DNA from: an uncultured Dorea sp.
GTDB lineage: Bacteria > Bacillota > Clostridia > Lachnospirales > Lachnospiraceae
Length of the DNA stretch: 20,183 nucleotides
Reading direction: 5' to 3'
Assembly (NCBI RefSeq): GCF_934294775.1
Contig: NZ_CAKRAH010000047.1
Location: forward strand, 1-20,183
Below the pieces are notes generated by a model. It had not been told where the DNA came from, made no database searches, and saw only the letters and a list, made by a program, of their open reading frames with translations. Positions 7,691-14,996 of this stretch are shown in pieces (the stretch's first letter is position 1; every line of letters begins with the position of its first letter). The translations under genes were made by a program, and so were the position numbers.

Positions 7691-7737
7691 CGAAAGATAT
7701 CATTTGCAGACCGTTTCTGATATACCTGTTCTTTTCG
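7691..7737 (+). terminator. Possible structured end of the his operon
   Basis: ATATCA (7697-7702) pairs with TGATAT (7718-7723) around a 15-base loop. The outer CGAAAG (7691-7696) can pair with CTTTTCG (7731-7737) across an asymmetric bulge. The stem is bulged and only a short T-run is present, so this is a weak terminator or a read-through structure. Confidence 0.3.
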
Positions 7738-7759
7738 CATGACAGAAGCTTTTCATTCA

Positions 7760-7765
7760 TATAAT
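7760..7765 (+). promoter_or_regulatory. Isolated TATAAT before the small membrane protein gene
   Basis: A perfect TATAAT -10 lies 20 bases before the GTG start. The best upstream -35 is ATGACA (7739-7744), with a short 15-base spacer. The leader would be very short but would keep the TGAGGTGAG ribosome site. It is a tentative promoter. Confidence 0.3.
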
Positions 7766-7784
7766 AGTTCTGAGGTGAGTGCAT

Positions 7785-8084
7785 GTGAATGAAGCAGCGC
7801 AAAGAAGGAAAGAACTTCTGGAACAGACACGGTATATGTATCAGGAAACAGAGCTTCCTGCAGTACATCCAAGATACAGTTCATGGTATGGTGAACTGTA
7901 TAAAACAGAAAAAACGGAACAAGGAAGTTTCGGATTACGTACATTTATCTGTATGATTTTATTTGCAGTATTTGTCTTTATGCAGAACGAGGGGAAAGAT
8001 ATCCTGCATGTAAGCTGTGCGAAAGTCATACAGGAAGTCAGTCAAAACACTGACATTACCGATGTATGGAAAAAATTACCATAG
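7785..8084 (+). CDS. Small single-helix membrane protein, function unknown
   Basis: It encodes 99 residues from GTG 7785; GTG 7779 would add two residues. GAGGTGAG seven bases before 7785 favours the inner start. A charged N-terminal region (residues 1-48, rich in Glu, Lys, Arg and Tyr) precedes one hydrophobic helix at about 49-67, then a 30-residue tail (KDILHVSCAKVIQEVSQNT). The shape suggests a membrane-anchored protein with the N-terminus inside and a short outer tail. I recognise no motif. It lies 101 bases after the his operon and 69 before the RmlD-like gene, with hairpins on both sides, so it may be its own unit. Confidence 0.6.
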   Translation: MNEAAQRRKELLEQTRYMYQETELPAVHPRYSSWYGELYKTEKTEQGSFGLRTFICMILFAVFVFMQNEGKDILHVSCAKVIQEVSQNTDITDVWKKLP

Positions 8085-8098
8085 TGGAGTAAATTTGA

Positions 8099-8129
8099 GA
8101 CCGTTGGTTAAAAATTGAAACTAACGGTC
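8099..8129 (+). terminator. Hairpin between the small membrane protein gene and rfbD
   Basis: GACCGTTGGTT (8099-8109) pairs with AACTAACGGTC (8119-8129), an 11-bp stem with one G-U pair and a 9-base loop. The tail GTCTTATATT is U-containing but broken. It is a moderate terminator or an attenuator in the rfbD leader, ending 24 bases before the rfbD start. Confidence 0.5.
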
Positions 8130-8153
8130 GTCTTATATTGAGGAGGAATACAT

Positions 8154-9002
8154 ATGTTAAAATTATGGATTGTTGGCGCATCCGGTCAGATAGGAACTGC
8201 TATTAATGAAGTACTGGACCCATTAGAGATGGAAGTATTCAACACAGATAAAGATGAACTGGATATCACGAATACCGATGAGGTTCTGAACTTTGGAGTC
8301 ATCAACCGTCCTGATGTCATCATTAACTGTGCGGCTGTTACAGATACCGATCTGTGTGAAAAAGAACCAGAACTAGCATACCGTGTAAATGCACTTGGTG
8401 CAAGAAACTTAAGCATTGTAGCAAGAAAAACAGGTGCCAAGATGGTACAGATCTCTACGGATGATGTATTTGACGGAATCAGACATACCCCATATACAGA
8501 ATTTGATGATACGAATCCAAAGACCGTATACGGACGTTCCAAACGTGCAGGCGAAAATTATGTAAAGGAATTTACCCATAAGCACTTTATTCTTCGGAGT
8601 AACTGGGTATATGGAAATGGTAATAACTTTGTCAACAGAGTGTTACATGCAGCAGATACCAAAGATGAGCTTCTGGTCGCTTCAGATCAGTTTGGTTCAC
8701 CGACAAGTGCAAAGGATCTGGCACGCATCATTCTGTATCTGATCCAGACCAATGAATACGGAACTTATCATGCAACCTGCCAGGGAGTATGTAACCGTTA
8801 TGAATTTGCACAGGAAATCTTAAAGCTTGCAGGAAAACAGATCAATCTGCGTCCGGTTATGACAAGTGAGTCAGATCTTTCTTCCGCAAGACCGGCCTAT
8901 GCGGTACTGGATAATTTTATTCTTCGTATCATCAATGTATACGAGATGCCGGACTGGAGAGCTTCACTGAAAGAATATATGGATGAGAGAATGGAGGACT
9001 AA
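8154..9002 (+). CDS. rfbD: dTDP-4-dehydrorhamnose reductase-like SDR (RmlD/RfbD family)
   Basis: It encodes 282 residues of the RmlD-type extended short-chain dehydrogenase family, which reduces dTDP-4-keto-L-rhamnose to dTDP-L-rhamnose with NAD(P)H. The NAD(P) loop is GASGQIG (8-14) and the catalytic YGRSK has Tyr126 and Lys130. Near the C-terminus RPAYAVLDN matches the family's RPxxSxLDN, with Ala for Ser. The usual STDYVFDG reads STDDVFDG (101-108), an unusual Tyr to Asp change. No rfbA, rfbB or rfbC is adjacent, so it is an orphan here and the rhamnose role is inferred. ATG 8154 follows GAGGAGG. It ends one base before the symporter gene, with which it is surely co-transcribed. Confidence 0.8.
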   Translation: MLKLWIVGASGQIGTAINEVLDPLEMEVFNTDKDELDITNTDEVLNFGVINRPDVIINCAAVTDTDLCEKEPELAYRVNALGARNLSIVARKTGAKMVQISTDDVFDGIRHTPYTEFDDTNPKTVYGRSKRAGENYVKEFTHKHFILRSNWVYGNGNNFVNRVLHAADTKDELLVASDQFGSPTSAKDLARIILYLIQTNEYGTYHATCQGVCNRYEFAQEILKLAGKQINLRPVMTSESDLSSARPAYAVLDNFILRIINVYEMPDWRASLKEYMDERMED

Positions 9003-9003
9003 T

Positions 9004-10293
9004 ATGGGAGAGACACAGAAGAAGGAAAAGAAAAAAATAGGACTTACAACGAAGATTTTTATTGCATTGCTTGCAGGAGCGGTATTTGGAATTATTTTAT
9101 GTTATGCGGTTCCAAGTGGACATATCAAAGACGACATTATCGTAGAAGGTGTACTGTACGTGGTCGGACAAGGCTTTATCAAACTGATGAAGATGTTGGT
9201 TGTACCACTGGTATTCTGTTCGCTTGTGTGCGGAAGTATGTCAATCGGGGATACGAAGAAGCTTGGTACAGTCGGTGCAAGAACACTGATCTTTTATCTG
9301 GCAACAACAGCACTTGCGGTTATCGTAGCATTGTCTGTCGGAAACCTGATCAATCCGGGTGTGGGACTGGACATGAGCACGATCAAGACCAATGCAGCAT
9401 CTGTAGAAACTATGAAGGCTACTTCATTGACAGACACGTTGTTAAATATTATCCCGGATAACCCGATTAATTCTCTTGCAAGTGGAGAGATGCTGCAGAT
9501 CATCGTATTTGCATTGATCATCGGTGTGATCCTTGCAAAATTAGGAGAACGTGCAGAGACAGTTGCGAACTTCTTCAGCCAGTTTAACGATATCATGATG
9601 GAAATGACGATGATGATCATGGCACTTGCCCCAATTGGTGTCTTCTGCCTGATCAGCCGCACATTTGCAAACATCGGATTCAGTGCATTTGTACCGCTGG
9701 CAAAATATATGATCGGTGTATTGATCGCACTGGCAATCCAGTGTTTCGGTGTATACCAGATCTTACTGAAGATATTTACCGGACTGAATCCTCTGAAATT
9801 TATCAAGAAGTTCTTCCCGGTTATGGCCTTCGCATTCTCAACAGCAACATCAAATGCAACGATTCCGCTGTCAATCGATACCCTGACCAAGAAGGTGGGT
9901 GTATCTAAGAAGATATCATCCTTTACCATTCCTCTTGGAGCGACCATCAATATGGATGGTACTTCGATCATGCAGGGGGTAGCCGTTGTATTTGCCGCAC
10001 AGGCATTCGGAATCCACTTAAGTATGACAGATTATATTACTGTAATCGGAACTGCAACACTTGCATCCATCGGTACGGCCGGTGTGCCAAGTGTAGGTCT
10101 GGTAACACTGACAATGGTATTCAATTCTGTCGGACTTCCGGTTGAGGCAATTGGTCTGATCATGGGTATCGACCGTATCCTGGATATGACAAGAACTGCC
10201 GTTAATATCACAGGTGATGCTGTATGTACAACGATTGTTGCACACCAGAACAACGCACTGGATAAGAGTGTGTTCTATGCGGAAGAAAATTAG
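9004..10293 (+). CDS. Dicarboxylate/amino acid:cation symporter (GltP/GltT type, DAACS family)
   Basis: The 429-residue membrane protein imports acidic amino acids, probably glutamate or aspartate, with sodium or protons. The first 12 residues are Lys/Glu rich and cytoplasmic, and multiple hydrophobic helices follow. The first hairpin motif is FSTATSNATIPLS, then NMDGT (316-320) in TM7, the second hairpin tip GTAGVPS (358-363 area), and TM8 DMTRTAVNITGD. The substrate residues Asp394, Arg397, Thr398 and Asn401 coincide even in number with the archaeal GltPh transporter. The arginine predicts acidic side-chain binding. ATG 9004 follows GGAGG within the end of rfbD. A start at 8983 would add seven residues with no ribosome site. 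Confidence 0.92.
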   Translation: MGETQKKEKKKIGLTTKIFIALLAGAVFGIILCYAVPSGHIKDDIIVEGVLYVVGQGFIKLMKMLVVPLVFCSLVCGSMSIGDTKKLGTVGARTLIFYLATTALAVIVALSVGNLINPGVGLDMSTIKTNAASVETMKATSLTDTLLNIIPDNPINSLASGEMLQIIVFALIIGVILAKLGERAETVANFFSQFNDIMMEMTMMIMALAPIGVFCLISRTFANIGFSAFVPLAKYMIGVLIALAIQCFGVYQILLKIFTGLNPLKFIKKFFPVMAFAFSTATSNATIPLSIDTLTKKVGVSKKISSFTIPLGATINMDGTSIMQGVAVVFAAQAFGIHLSMTDYITVIGTATLASIGTAGVPSVGLVTLTMVFNSVGLPVEAIGLIMGIDRILDMTRTAVNITGDAVCTTIVAHQNNALDKSVFYAEEN

Positions 10294-10330
10294 GATCGAA
10301 GATATTAATTTTTAAAAGATGTTCTAATAA

Positions 10331-10400
10331 ATAAAAAACGTATCTTTGAGATGCTTCCTTTTCAGACAGAGGGGAAACATTGCAGAGATACGTTTTTTAT
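10331..10400. terminator. Long bidirectional terminator between converging genes
   Basis: ATAAAAAACGTATCT (10331-10345) and AGATACGTTTTTTAT (10386-10400) are perfect 15-bp inverted arms, extending to about 18 with a wobble. Between them TTCCTTTT and GAGGGGAA can form an inner stem. T-runs on both strands suit both the symporter and the leftward MATE gene. Confidence 0.85.
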
Positions 10401-10427
10401 ATTGTCATACATTTGAAAGAGATTGTC

Positions 10428-11759
10428 TTACAGGTAATGATACTTATCTTTCTGACGGACGAAAAATGTAGCGGTCATGATAAGTGTCAGTGCTTCTGCA
10501 ACACTGATCGCACTCCAGATACCGTCGATTCCGAACCAGATTGGAAGTGTCAGGACCATGATGACCTGGAACACTAACGTTCTCAGAAATGAGATGACAG
10601 CCGATATCAGGCCGTTATTCAGTGCAGTAAAGAACGAGGATCCGAAGATATTGATACCGATGATCAGGAATGCAATGGCATATACACGGAAGCCGTGCAG
10701 TGTCATAGCGTACAGGCCGGTATTGTAACCGACAAATATCTTAGACAGAACAGGTGCCAGTAACTGTGCGGCACCGAACAGGATCACGCCCCAGACCAGT
10801 ATGATAGACATACTTTTTTTATACAGATTTTTAAGCTCTGCGTGATTTCCAGCACCATAATGATAGCTGATAACCGGGGCACAGCCAATCGCATAGCCTA
10901 AAAAGGTGGCAACAAAGATAAAATTGACGTACATAACTGCACCATAAGCAGCAACACCATTTTCTCCGGCAATCTTCATGAGCTGGAGATTGTATAATGC
11001 ATTGACTAAGGACATGGACAGGTTAGTCATGAGTTCCGAGGAACCATTGGTGCAGGTCTTAAGAAATACACGTCTGTCGAATACCGGCTTTACAAAGTGA
11101 AGGAGGCTGTCGTTCTTACGGAAGAAATATACCACCGGGAGCAGACCGCCGATAAATTCACTGGTCATGGTTGCGAACGCGGCGCCTGCAATTCCAAAGT
11201 GTAATACACCGATGAACAGGGCATCGAGAACAATGTTTGTACAACCGGCAGCCACAATGACTTTCAGTCCAAGCTGGGGTTTTCCAGCAGCCACAAAGAA
11301 ACTCTGGAAGACATTCTGCAGCATGAAGGCGGTCAGGGATATGCAGGAGATCCGTCCGTAAAGGGTACAATAATCAATCAGATCACCGGCGGCACCAAAT
11401 GCCATGACAATCCGCCTCATAAATATAAAACTGAGAACAGATAACACAAATCCTCCGATAGCAGCAATCGTAACCAGCATCGAAAAATACTGATTTGCCA
11501 GTTCTTTCTTTCCTTCACCAAGGGTTTTTGATACAAAAGCACTTCCTCCGGTACCGATCATAAATCCAAGTGCACTGATTCCCATCAGGTAAGGCATAAT
11601 AAGATTCACGGAAGCAAATGCTGATTTTCCCACAAAGTTCGATACAAAGATGCCGTCCACTACACTGTAGATGGAAGTGAATACCATCATAATAATGGAG
11701 GGCAGGATAAAACGAAGTAATTTTTTATAGGTAAAATGCTCTGATAGCTGAATATTCAT
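10428..11759 (-). CDS. MATE family efflux transporter (MepA-like)
   Basis: The 443-residue multidrug/toxic compound exporter should have about 12 membrane helices, expelling organic cations or other compounds with Na+ or H+ influx. The N-terminal half shows the MATE signature around residues 12-80: LPSIIMMVFTSIYSVVDGIFVS, then a GKSAFASVNLIMPYL stretch and GTGGSAFVSKTLGEGKK. The second half repeats the fold, with NLSMSLVNALYNLQLMKIAG and GYAIGCAPVISYHYGAGN. ATG 11759 on the minus strand has AAAGGAG seven bases upstream. It is transcribed from a consensus promoter, diverges from a second MATE gene, and ends at the bidirectional terminator. The substrate is not predictable. Confidence 0.93.
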   Translation of the reverse strand: MNIQLSEHFTYKKLLRFILPSIIMMVFTSIYSVVDGIFVSNFVGKSAFASVNLIMPYLMGISALGFMIGTGGSAFVSKTLGEGKKELANQYFSMLVTIAAIGGFVLSVLSFIFMRRIVMAFGAAGDLIDYCTLYGRISCISLTAFMLQNVFQSFFVAAGKPQLGLKVIVAAGCTNIVLDALFIGVLHFGIAGAAFATMTSEFIGGLLPVVYFFRKNDSLLHFVKPVFDRRVFLKTCTNGSSELMTNLSMSLVNALYNLQLMKIAGENGVAAYGAVMYVNFIFVATFLGYAIGCAPVISYHYGAGNHAELKNLYKKSMSIILVWGVILFGAAQLLAPVLSKIFVGYNTGLYAMTLHGFRVYAIAFLIIGINIFGSSFFTALNNGLISAVISFLRTLVFQVIMVLTLPIWFGIDGIWSAISVAEALTLIMTATFFVRQKDKYHYL

Positions 11760-11795
11760 ACGTATTCTCCTTTTTTATATTTACTGATATCGATG

Positions 11796-11812
11796 TTTAC
11801 AATGAATGTAAA
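11796..11812. promoter_or_regulatory. Operator-like palindrome in the leftward MATE leader
   Basis: TTTACA (11796-11801), five bases, TGTAAA (11807-11812) is a perfect palindrome. An ATGTTT/AAACAT pair (11793-11798 and 11816-11821) overlaps and partly surrounds it. It sits about 15-30 bases downstream of the predicted start of the leftward MATE transcript, as a repressor site would. Confidence 0.45.
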
Positions 11813-11833
11813 TGAAAACATATAAGCTAAGTG

Positions 11834-11862
11834 ATTATAGGTTGTTTTTGATGTTCTGTCAA
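11834..11862 (-). promoter_or_regulatory. Consensus sigma-A promoter for the leftward MATE gene
   Basis: On the minus strand, TTGACA (11857-11862), a 17-base spacer and TATAAT (11834-11839) match consensus exactly. The predicted start is near 11827, giving a leader of about 68 bases before ATG 11759. Confidence 0.85.
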
Positions 11863-11905
11863 GGAAAATGTCTTTACACATATAAAACGAATTAATAATT
11901 AAATG

Positions 11906-11933
11906 TTCACAAACGATAAATCTATGTTACAAT
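11906..11933 (+). promoter_or_regulatory. Probable promoter of the rightward MATE gene
   Basis: TTCACA (11906-11911), a 16-base spacer and TACAAT (11928-11933) are both 5 of 6 to consensus. The surrounding DNA is AT rich. The TTG start of the gene is 57 bases downstream. Confidence 0.6.
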
Positions 11934-11990
11934 AAAAATTACGGCTTTATGCTTTGATTGAAGATATTACTATAAAAGGAGAGAGTTGTT

Positions 11991-13355
11991 TTGAAGAAAA
12001 ATAAATATGAGATTGATATGTGCAATGGAACCATCATGGACAAATTGATTTCATTTTCCATACCACTGATGCTGTCCGGAATCCTACAGCTGATGTTCAA
12101 TGCGGTGGATATCGTGGTAGTTGGACGTTTCAGCGGAAGCCAGGCGCTTGCAGCAGTAGGATCGACAACGGCACTAATCAATGTGTTTACCAATCTTTTC
12201 ATTGGAATCTCATTGGGAGCAAATGTACTTGCAGCGAGATATTATGCGGCCGGAAAAACAAAAGAAATGTCGGAGACGGTACATACGGCTATTGCACTTG
12301 CTCTGGTAAGCGGAGTGGCGATGGCGGTGATCGGAGTGGTCTTTGCCAGAGGCGCGCTGGAAATTATGGGGACACCGGATGATGTAATTGCCAAATCCAC
12401 ACTTTATATGCGGATTTATTTCTGCGGTATGCCATTTTTCATGATGTATAACTATGGTGCGGCTATATTAAGAGCTGTGGGGGACACCAAGCGTCCGTTG
12501 ATCTTCCTGATCGTATCCGGTATGATCAATGCAGTATTAAATCTGTTCCTGGTCATTGTATTCCATCTGGATGTAGCAGGTGTTGGGATCGCAACTGTGA
12601 TCTCTCAGCTGGTATCCTGTATTCTGGTACTCCAGTGTCTGCATCACACAGAAAGCAGCTATCAGCTTCACCTTGCAAAGCTCCGGATCAGATCCGTGTA
12701 TCTGAAGCAGATCTTCGAAGTTGGGGTTCCGGCGGGAATCCAAAGTACGGTAATCAATATTTCGAATGCGATGCTGCAGTCATCGGTCAATTCTTTTGGA
12801 TCGATCGCAATGGCAGGATATACGGCGTCGAATAATATTTTCGGATTCTTATATGTGTCGGTGAACTCCTTCACGCAGGCCTGTATGAGCTTCACAAGCC
12901 AGAACTATGGAGTGAAGAAATTAAAACGTATGGACAGGGTTCTGATCGACTGTATGATCCTTTCGGTTGTGGTAACACTCATTCTCGGAAGCAGTGTGTA
13001 TGTATTCGGACCGGAGCTTCTGCACATTTATAGTGATCAGGCAGATGTTATCCAATACGGTATGGAGATATTCTCCTATACAACTGTTACGTATTTCCTG
13101 TGCGGACTGATGGATCTGTTCCCAGGAGCACTGAGAGGAATGGGATATTCCACAGTACCGATGATCCTTTCTATTATTGGTACGGTTGGGGTCCGGATCA
13201 TCTGGATCTATGGACTGTTCCCGTCGCACAGATCCCTGACTTTCTTGTTCCTGTCTTATCCGGTATCCTGGATTGCAACGATCATCATGCAGGTAATCTG
13301 CTTCTGGTTTGTAAGGAAGAAGATTCACAGGACGATGGCGGTTACGGCAGAGTGA
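11991..13355 (+). CDS. MATE family efflux transporter (NorM/DinF-like)
   Basis: This is a second MATE exporter, 454 residues with about 12 helices, only distantly similar to its divergent neighbour. Signatures are IPLMLSGILQLMFNAVDIVV (residues about 24-43), GRFSGSQALAAVGSTTALI, then ISLGANVLAARYYAAGK, and in the second half GVPAGIQSTVINISNAMLQ. The start is TTG 11991, supported by AAAGGAGAG ten bases upstream; the next in-frame ATG (12018) would remove nine residues. The C-terminus is basic (RKKIHR) and cytoplasmic. A strong terminator follows, so it is a single-gene unit. Transport substrate is unknown. The divergent layout hints at shared control, but no regulator gene is adjacent. Confidence 0.92.
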   Translation: MKKNKYEIDMCNGTIMDKLISFSIPLMLSGILQLMFNAVDIVVVGRFSGSQALAAVGSTTALINVFTNLFIGISLGANVLAARYYAAGKTKEMSETVHTAIALALVSGVAMAVIGVVFARGALEIMGTPDDVIAKSTLYMRIYFCGMPFFMMYNYGAAILRAVGDTKRPLIFLIVSGMINAVLNLFLVIVFHLDVAGVGIATVISQLVSCILVLQCLHHTESSYQLHLAKLRIRSVYLKQIFEVGVPAGIQSTVINISNAMLQSSVNSFGSIAMAGYTASNNIFGFLYVSVNSFTQACMSFTSQNYGVKKLKRMDRVLIDCMILSVVVTLILGSSVYVFGPELLHIYSDQADVIQYGMEIFSYTTVTYFLCGLMDLFPGALRGMGYSTVPMILSIIGTVGVRIIWIYGLFPSHRSLTFLFLSYPVSWIATIIMQVICFWFVRKKIHRTMAVTAE

Positions 13356-13375
13356 GCTTTTTCGAACATATAAAG

Positions 13376-13418
13376 ATAAAAACCTCCCGGAGTCTTTGGG
13401 GCTCAGGGAGGTTTTTAT
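13376..13418 (+). terminator. Strong terminator after the rightward MATE gene
   Basis: ATAAAAACCTCCC (13376-13388) and GGGAGGTTTTTAT (13406-13418) form a perfect 13-bp stem, with T5 after the GC-rich part. The symmetric A and T tracts could stop polymerase from either side. Confidence 0.9.
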
Positions 13419-13472
13419 ATCAAAGGATGCAAGACATATTTTGCAGATTATTCTAAAATAAATGTAAAAGGC

Positions 13473-13500
13473 TGTAACAAAAATGGAATTCATGCGTCTA
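13473..13500 (+). promoter_or_regulatory. ECF-type promoter, probable autoregulation of the sigma factor
   Basis: TGTAAC (13473-13478), a 16-base spacer and CGTCTA (13495-13500) match the -35 AAC and -10 CGTC pattern used by ECF sigma factors of the SigX/SigM/SigV kind in Firmicutes. It lies 30 bases before the sigma gene, with GGGAGGTGA following as ribosome site. The sigma factor probably transcribes its own operon. Confidence 0.75.
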
Positions 13501-13529
13501 ATAGATAACAGAAGGGAGGTGACAGGTAC

Positions 13530-14027
13530 TTGAAGCTTGAGTTGGAAGAGATTTATAAAACCTATTTTCAGGATGTGTATTATTTCGTCCTCGCAATGAG
13601 TAAGAATCCGCACATTGCAGAAGAGATCACGCAGGAGACATTTTTCAAAGCACTAAAAGGAGTGAAGCATTTTCAGGGGAAATGCAGTATAAAATCCTGG
13701 CTGTGCCAGATCGCCAGGAATGAATACATTTCTTATACCAGAAAGAAACATCGTACGGATCAGGAGCTGACAGAACAGGCATACGGTGATGGAAAAACGG
13801 AAGGACCCGAACAACGTATGCTTCGGAAGGACGAAGCCATGACGGTTTATCAGATCCTTCATTATCTGGACGAACCTTATAAAGAGGTATTTACACTAAA
13901 GGTACTTGGCGAATTAAATTATAAAGAGATTGCACAGATATTTGGAAAACAGGAGACATGGGCGAGAGTTACCTATCACAGGGCCCGGGTGAAGATACAG
14001 GACATTCTGGAAAGGAGGAGTACATAA
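13530..14027 (+). CDS. ECF (extracytoplasmic function) RNA polymerase sigma factor
   Basis: The 165-residue protein directs RNA polymerase to a stress regulon and is held inactive by the anti-sigma factor next door. Region 2 spans about residues 1-73: IYKTYFQDVYYFVL, then AEEITQETFFKALKGVKHFQG and SIKSWLCQIARNEYISYTRK. Region 4 spans about 105-160: LDEPYKEVFTLKVLGELNYK, then IAQIFGKQETWARVTYHRAR. The start is TTG 13530 with GGGAGGTGA seven bases before. There is no extra C-terminal domain. Its stop overlaps the anti-sigma start (TAATG). The family is reminiscent of Clostridial groups paired with zinc-finger anti-sigma factors. The inducing signal is unknown. Confidence 0.92.
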   Translation: MKLELEEIYKTYFQDVYYFVLAMSKNPHIAEEITQETFFKALKGVKHFQGKCSIKSWLCQIARNEYISYTRKKHRTDQELTEQAYGDGKTEGPEQRMLRKDEAMTVYQILHYLDEPYKEVFTLKVLGELNYKEIAQIFGKQETWARVTYHRARVKIQDILERRST

Positions 14028-14866
14028 TGGCAAAGATTCCATGTGAGATCATAAGAGACATGCTTCCGTTATATCAAGATGATATATGCAGTGAAAAGAG
14101 CAGAAATGCAATAGAAGAACATATAAAAGAATGTGAATCGTGCAGAACATATCTGAAAAAAATGGAAGGTGAGATTCCGGTGGAAACAGATAAAATAGAA
14201 GGCACGGACGAGGAGTGGAAAGGGTTCCGGGAGTTTTCTGAAAAAGTATCAAGAAAATTAAATAGAAGGATTGTTATGGCGTGCGGAGTTGTTTTTCTGA
14301 TCTGCATGATGTTGACAGTGGTTCTATGTTCGGATGCCTTTCAGTCTTATCATTTGTCGAGAATTGCGGCAAAAGATATAAAGACAGAAGAAGTGTATCA
14401 GTTAAAGGATGGCAGACTGTATGTACATGTGAAGAGTAAGCGCAGAATCACAGGCCTGTCTTATCCTCAGACAGGTACAGACACAGATACAAATACGGCA
14501 GCAGGTAAAGATGCGGTTGGAGCCGTGCGCGAGCCAAAGAACACTGCCACATATGAAATATCGATGGATTCGAGTATAAATCCATTTGCAAGAGTGATGT
14601 ATATTACATTCAAAGAGGCTGCATATGTCATTCCGTTCGAAGATGGACAGATCGTCACAGAAAATGGAACAAAGGTATCGGAATTTGACTATATCGGAAG
14701 ATCCGGTGAGAAAAAGATTCTGTGGCAGGAAAATGATGAAGTTAAGCAAGCACCGGAGAGGATCGAAAAATTTGTGAAAGAATCATTGACTAAAGAAGAT
14801 GATGACCAGCTGGATGAAAATACGGTGAACATCTTCTGGATAAATCCAAGTATGCCGATCCAGTGA
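14027..14866 (+). CDS. Membrane-anchored zinc-finger anti-sigma factor
   Basis: From ATG 14027 this is 279 residues. The cytoplasmic N-terminus starts PCEIIRDMLPLYQDDICS and has the zinc anti-sigma motif His32-x3-Cys36-x2-Cys39 (EHIKECESC). One membrane helix spans about 81-101. The remaining 175 residues should face outside and include a Thr/Asp-rich linker (GTDTDTNTAAG). AAAGGAGGAG precedes this ATG; a longer in-frame start inside the sigma gene lacks a ribosome site. It should sequester the ECF sigma factor until its outer domain is sensed or cleaved. The outer domain matches no family I know. The TAATG junction gives tight translational coupling. Confidence 0.88.
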   Translation: MAKIPCEIIRDMLPLYQDDICSEKSRNAIEEHIKECESCRTYLKKMEGEIPVETDKIEGTDEEWKGFREFSEKVSRKLNRRIVMACGVVFLICMMLTVVLCSDAFQSYHLSRIAAKDIKTEEVYQLKDGRLYVHVKSKRRITGLSYPQTGTDTDTNTAAGKDAVGAVREPKNTATYEISMDSSINPFARVMYITFKEAAYVIPFEDGQIVTENGTKVSEFDYIGRSGEKKILWQENDEVKQAPERIEKFVKESLTKEDDDQLDENTVNIFWINPSMPIQ

Positions 14867-14878
14867 TATAATATGTGA

Positions 14879-14895
14879 TGCCATGATATTTGGCA
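14879..14895 (+). terminator. Weak hairpin after the anti-sigma gene
   Basis: TGCCA (14879-14883), loop TGATATT, TGGCA (14891-14895), followed by GTATTTAAA. The five-pair stem and poor T-run make it a weak terminator at best, so some read-through into the XRE gene is plausible. Confidence 0.35.
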
Positions 14896-14917
14896 GTATT
14901 TAAAGGTGATTTAGCGT

Positions 14918-14996
14918 GTTCAACCATAAGTGGAGTGCTTTTCTGAGTGAAATATGGCATAATAAAGCCGACAGGAGGTGACGCATATGGTTGAAC
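14918..14996. repeat. 11-bp inverted repeat bracketing the XRE gene start
   Basis: GTTCAACCATA (14918-14928) is the exact reverse complement of TATGGTTGAAC (14986-14996), which contains the start codon at 14987. The arms flank the presumed promoter. They could bind the regulator, or in read-through RNA could mask the start codon. Confidence 0.45.
14955..14963 (+). promoter_or_regulatory. Possible extended -10 promoter of the XRE gene
   Basis: TGG followed by CATAAT (14958-14963) is an extended -10 element. No good -35 lies at 16-18 bases upstream. It lies 23 bases before ATG 14987. Confidence 0.4.

Noticed and set aside
9294..9971. 225-residue open frame on the minus strand
   Set aside because: It lies entirely antisense to the symporter gene, whose family motifs are clear. 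Its composition is that of a shadow of a membrane protein, with no recognisable motif.
12921..13613. 230-residue open frame on the minus strand
   Set aside because: It is antisense to the MATE gene, the terminator and the start of the sigma gene. It has low-complexity charged translation and no family signs.
13958..14026. Longer start of the anti-sigma factor inside the sigma gene
   Set aside because: There is no ribosome site there, while AAAGGAGGAG precedes ATG 14027 and the protein aligns from there.
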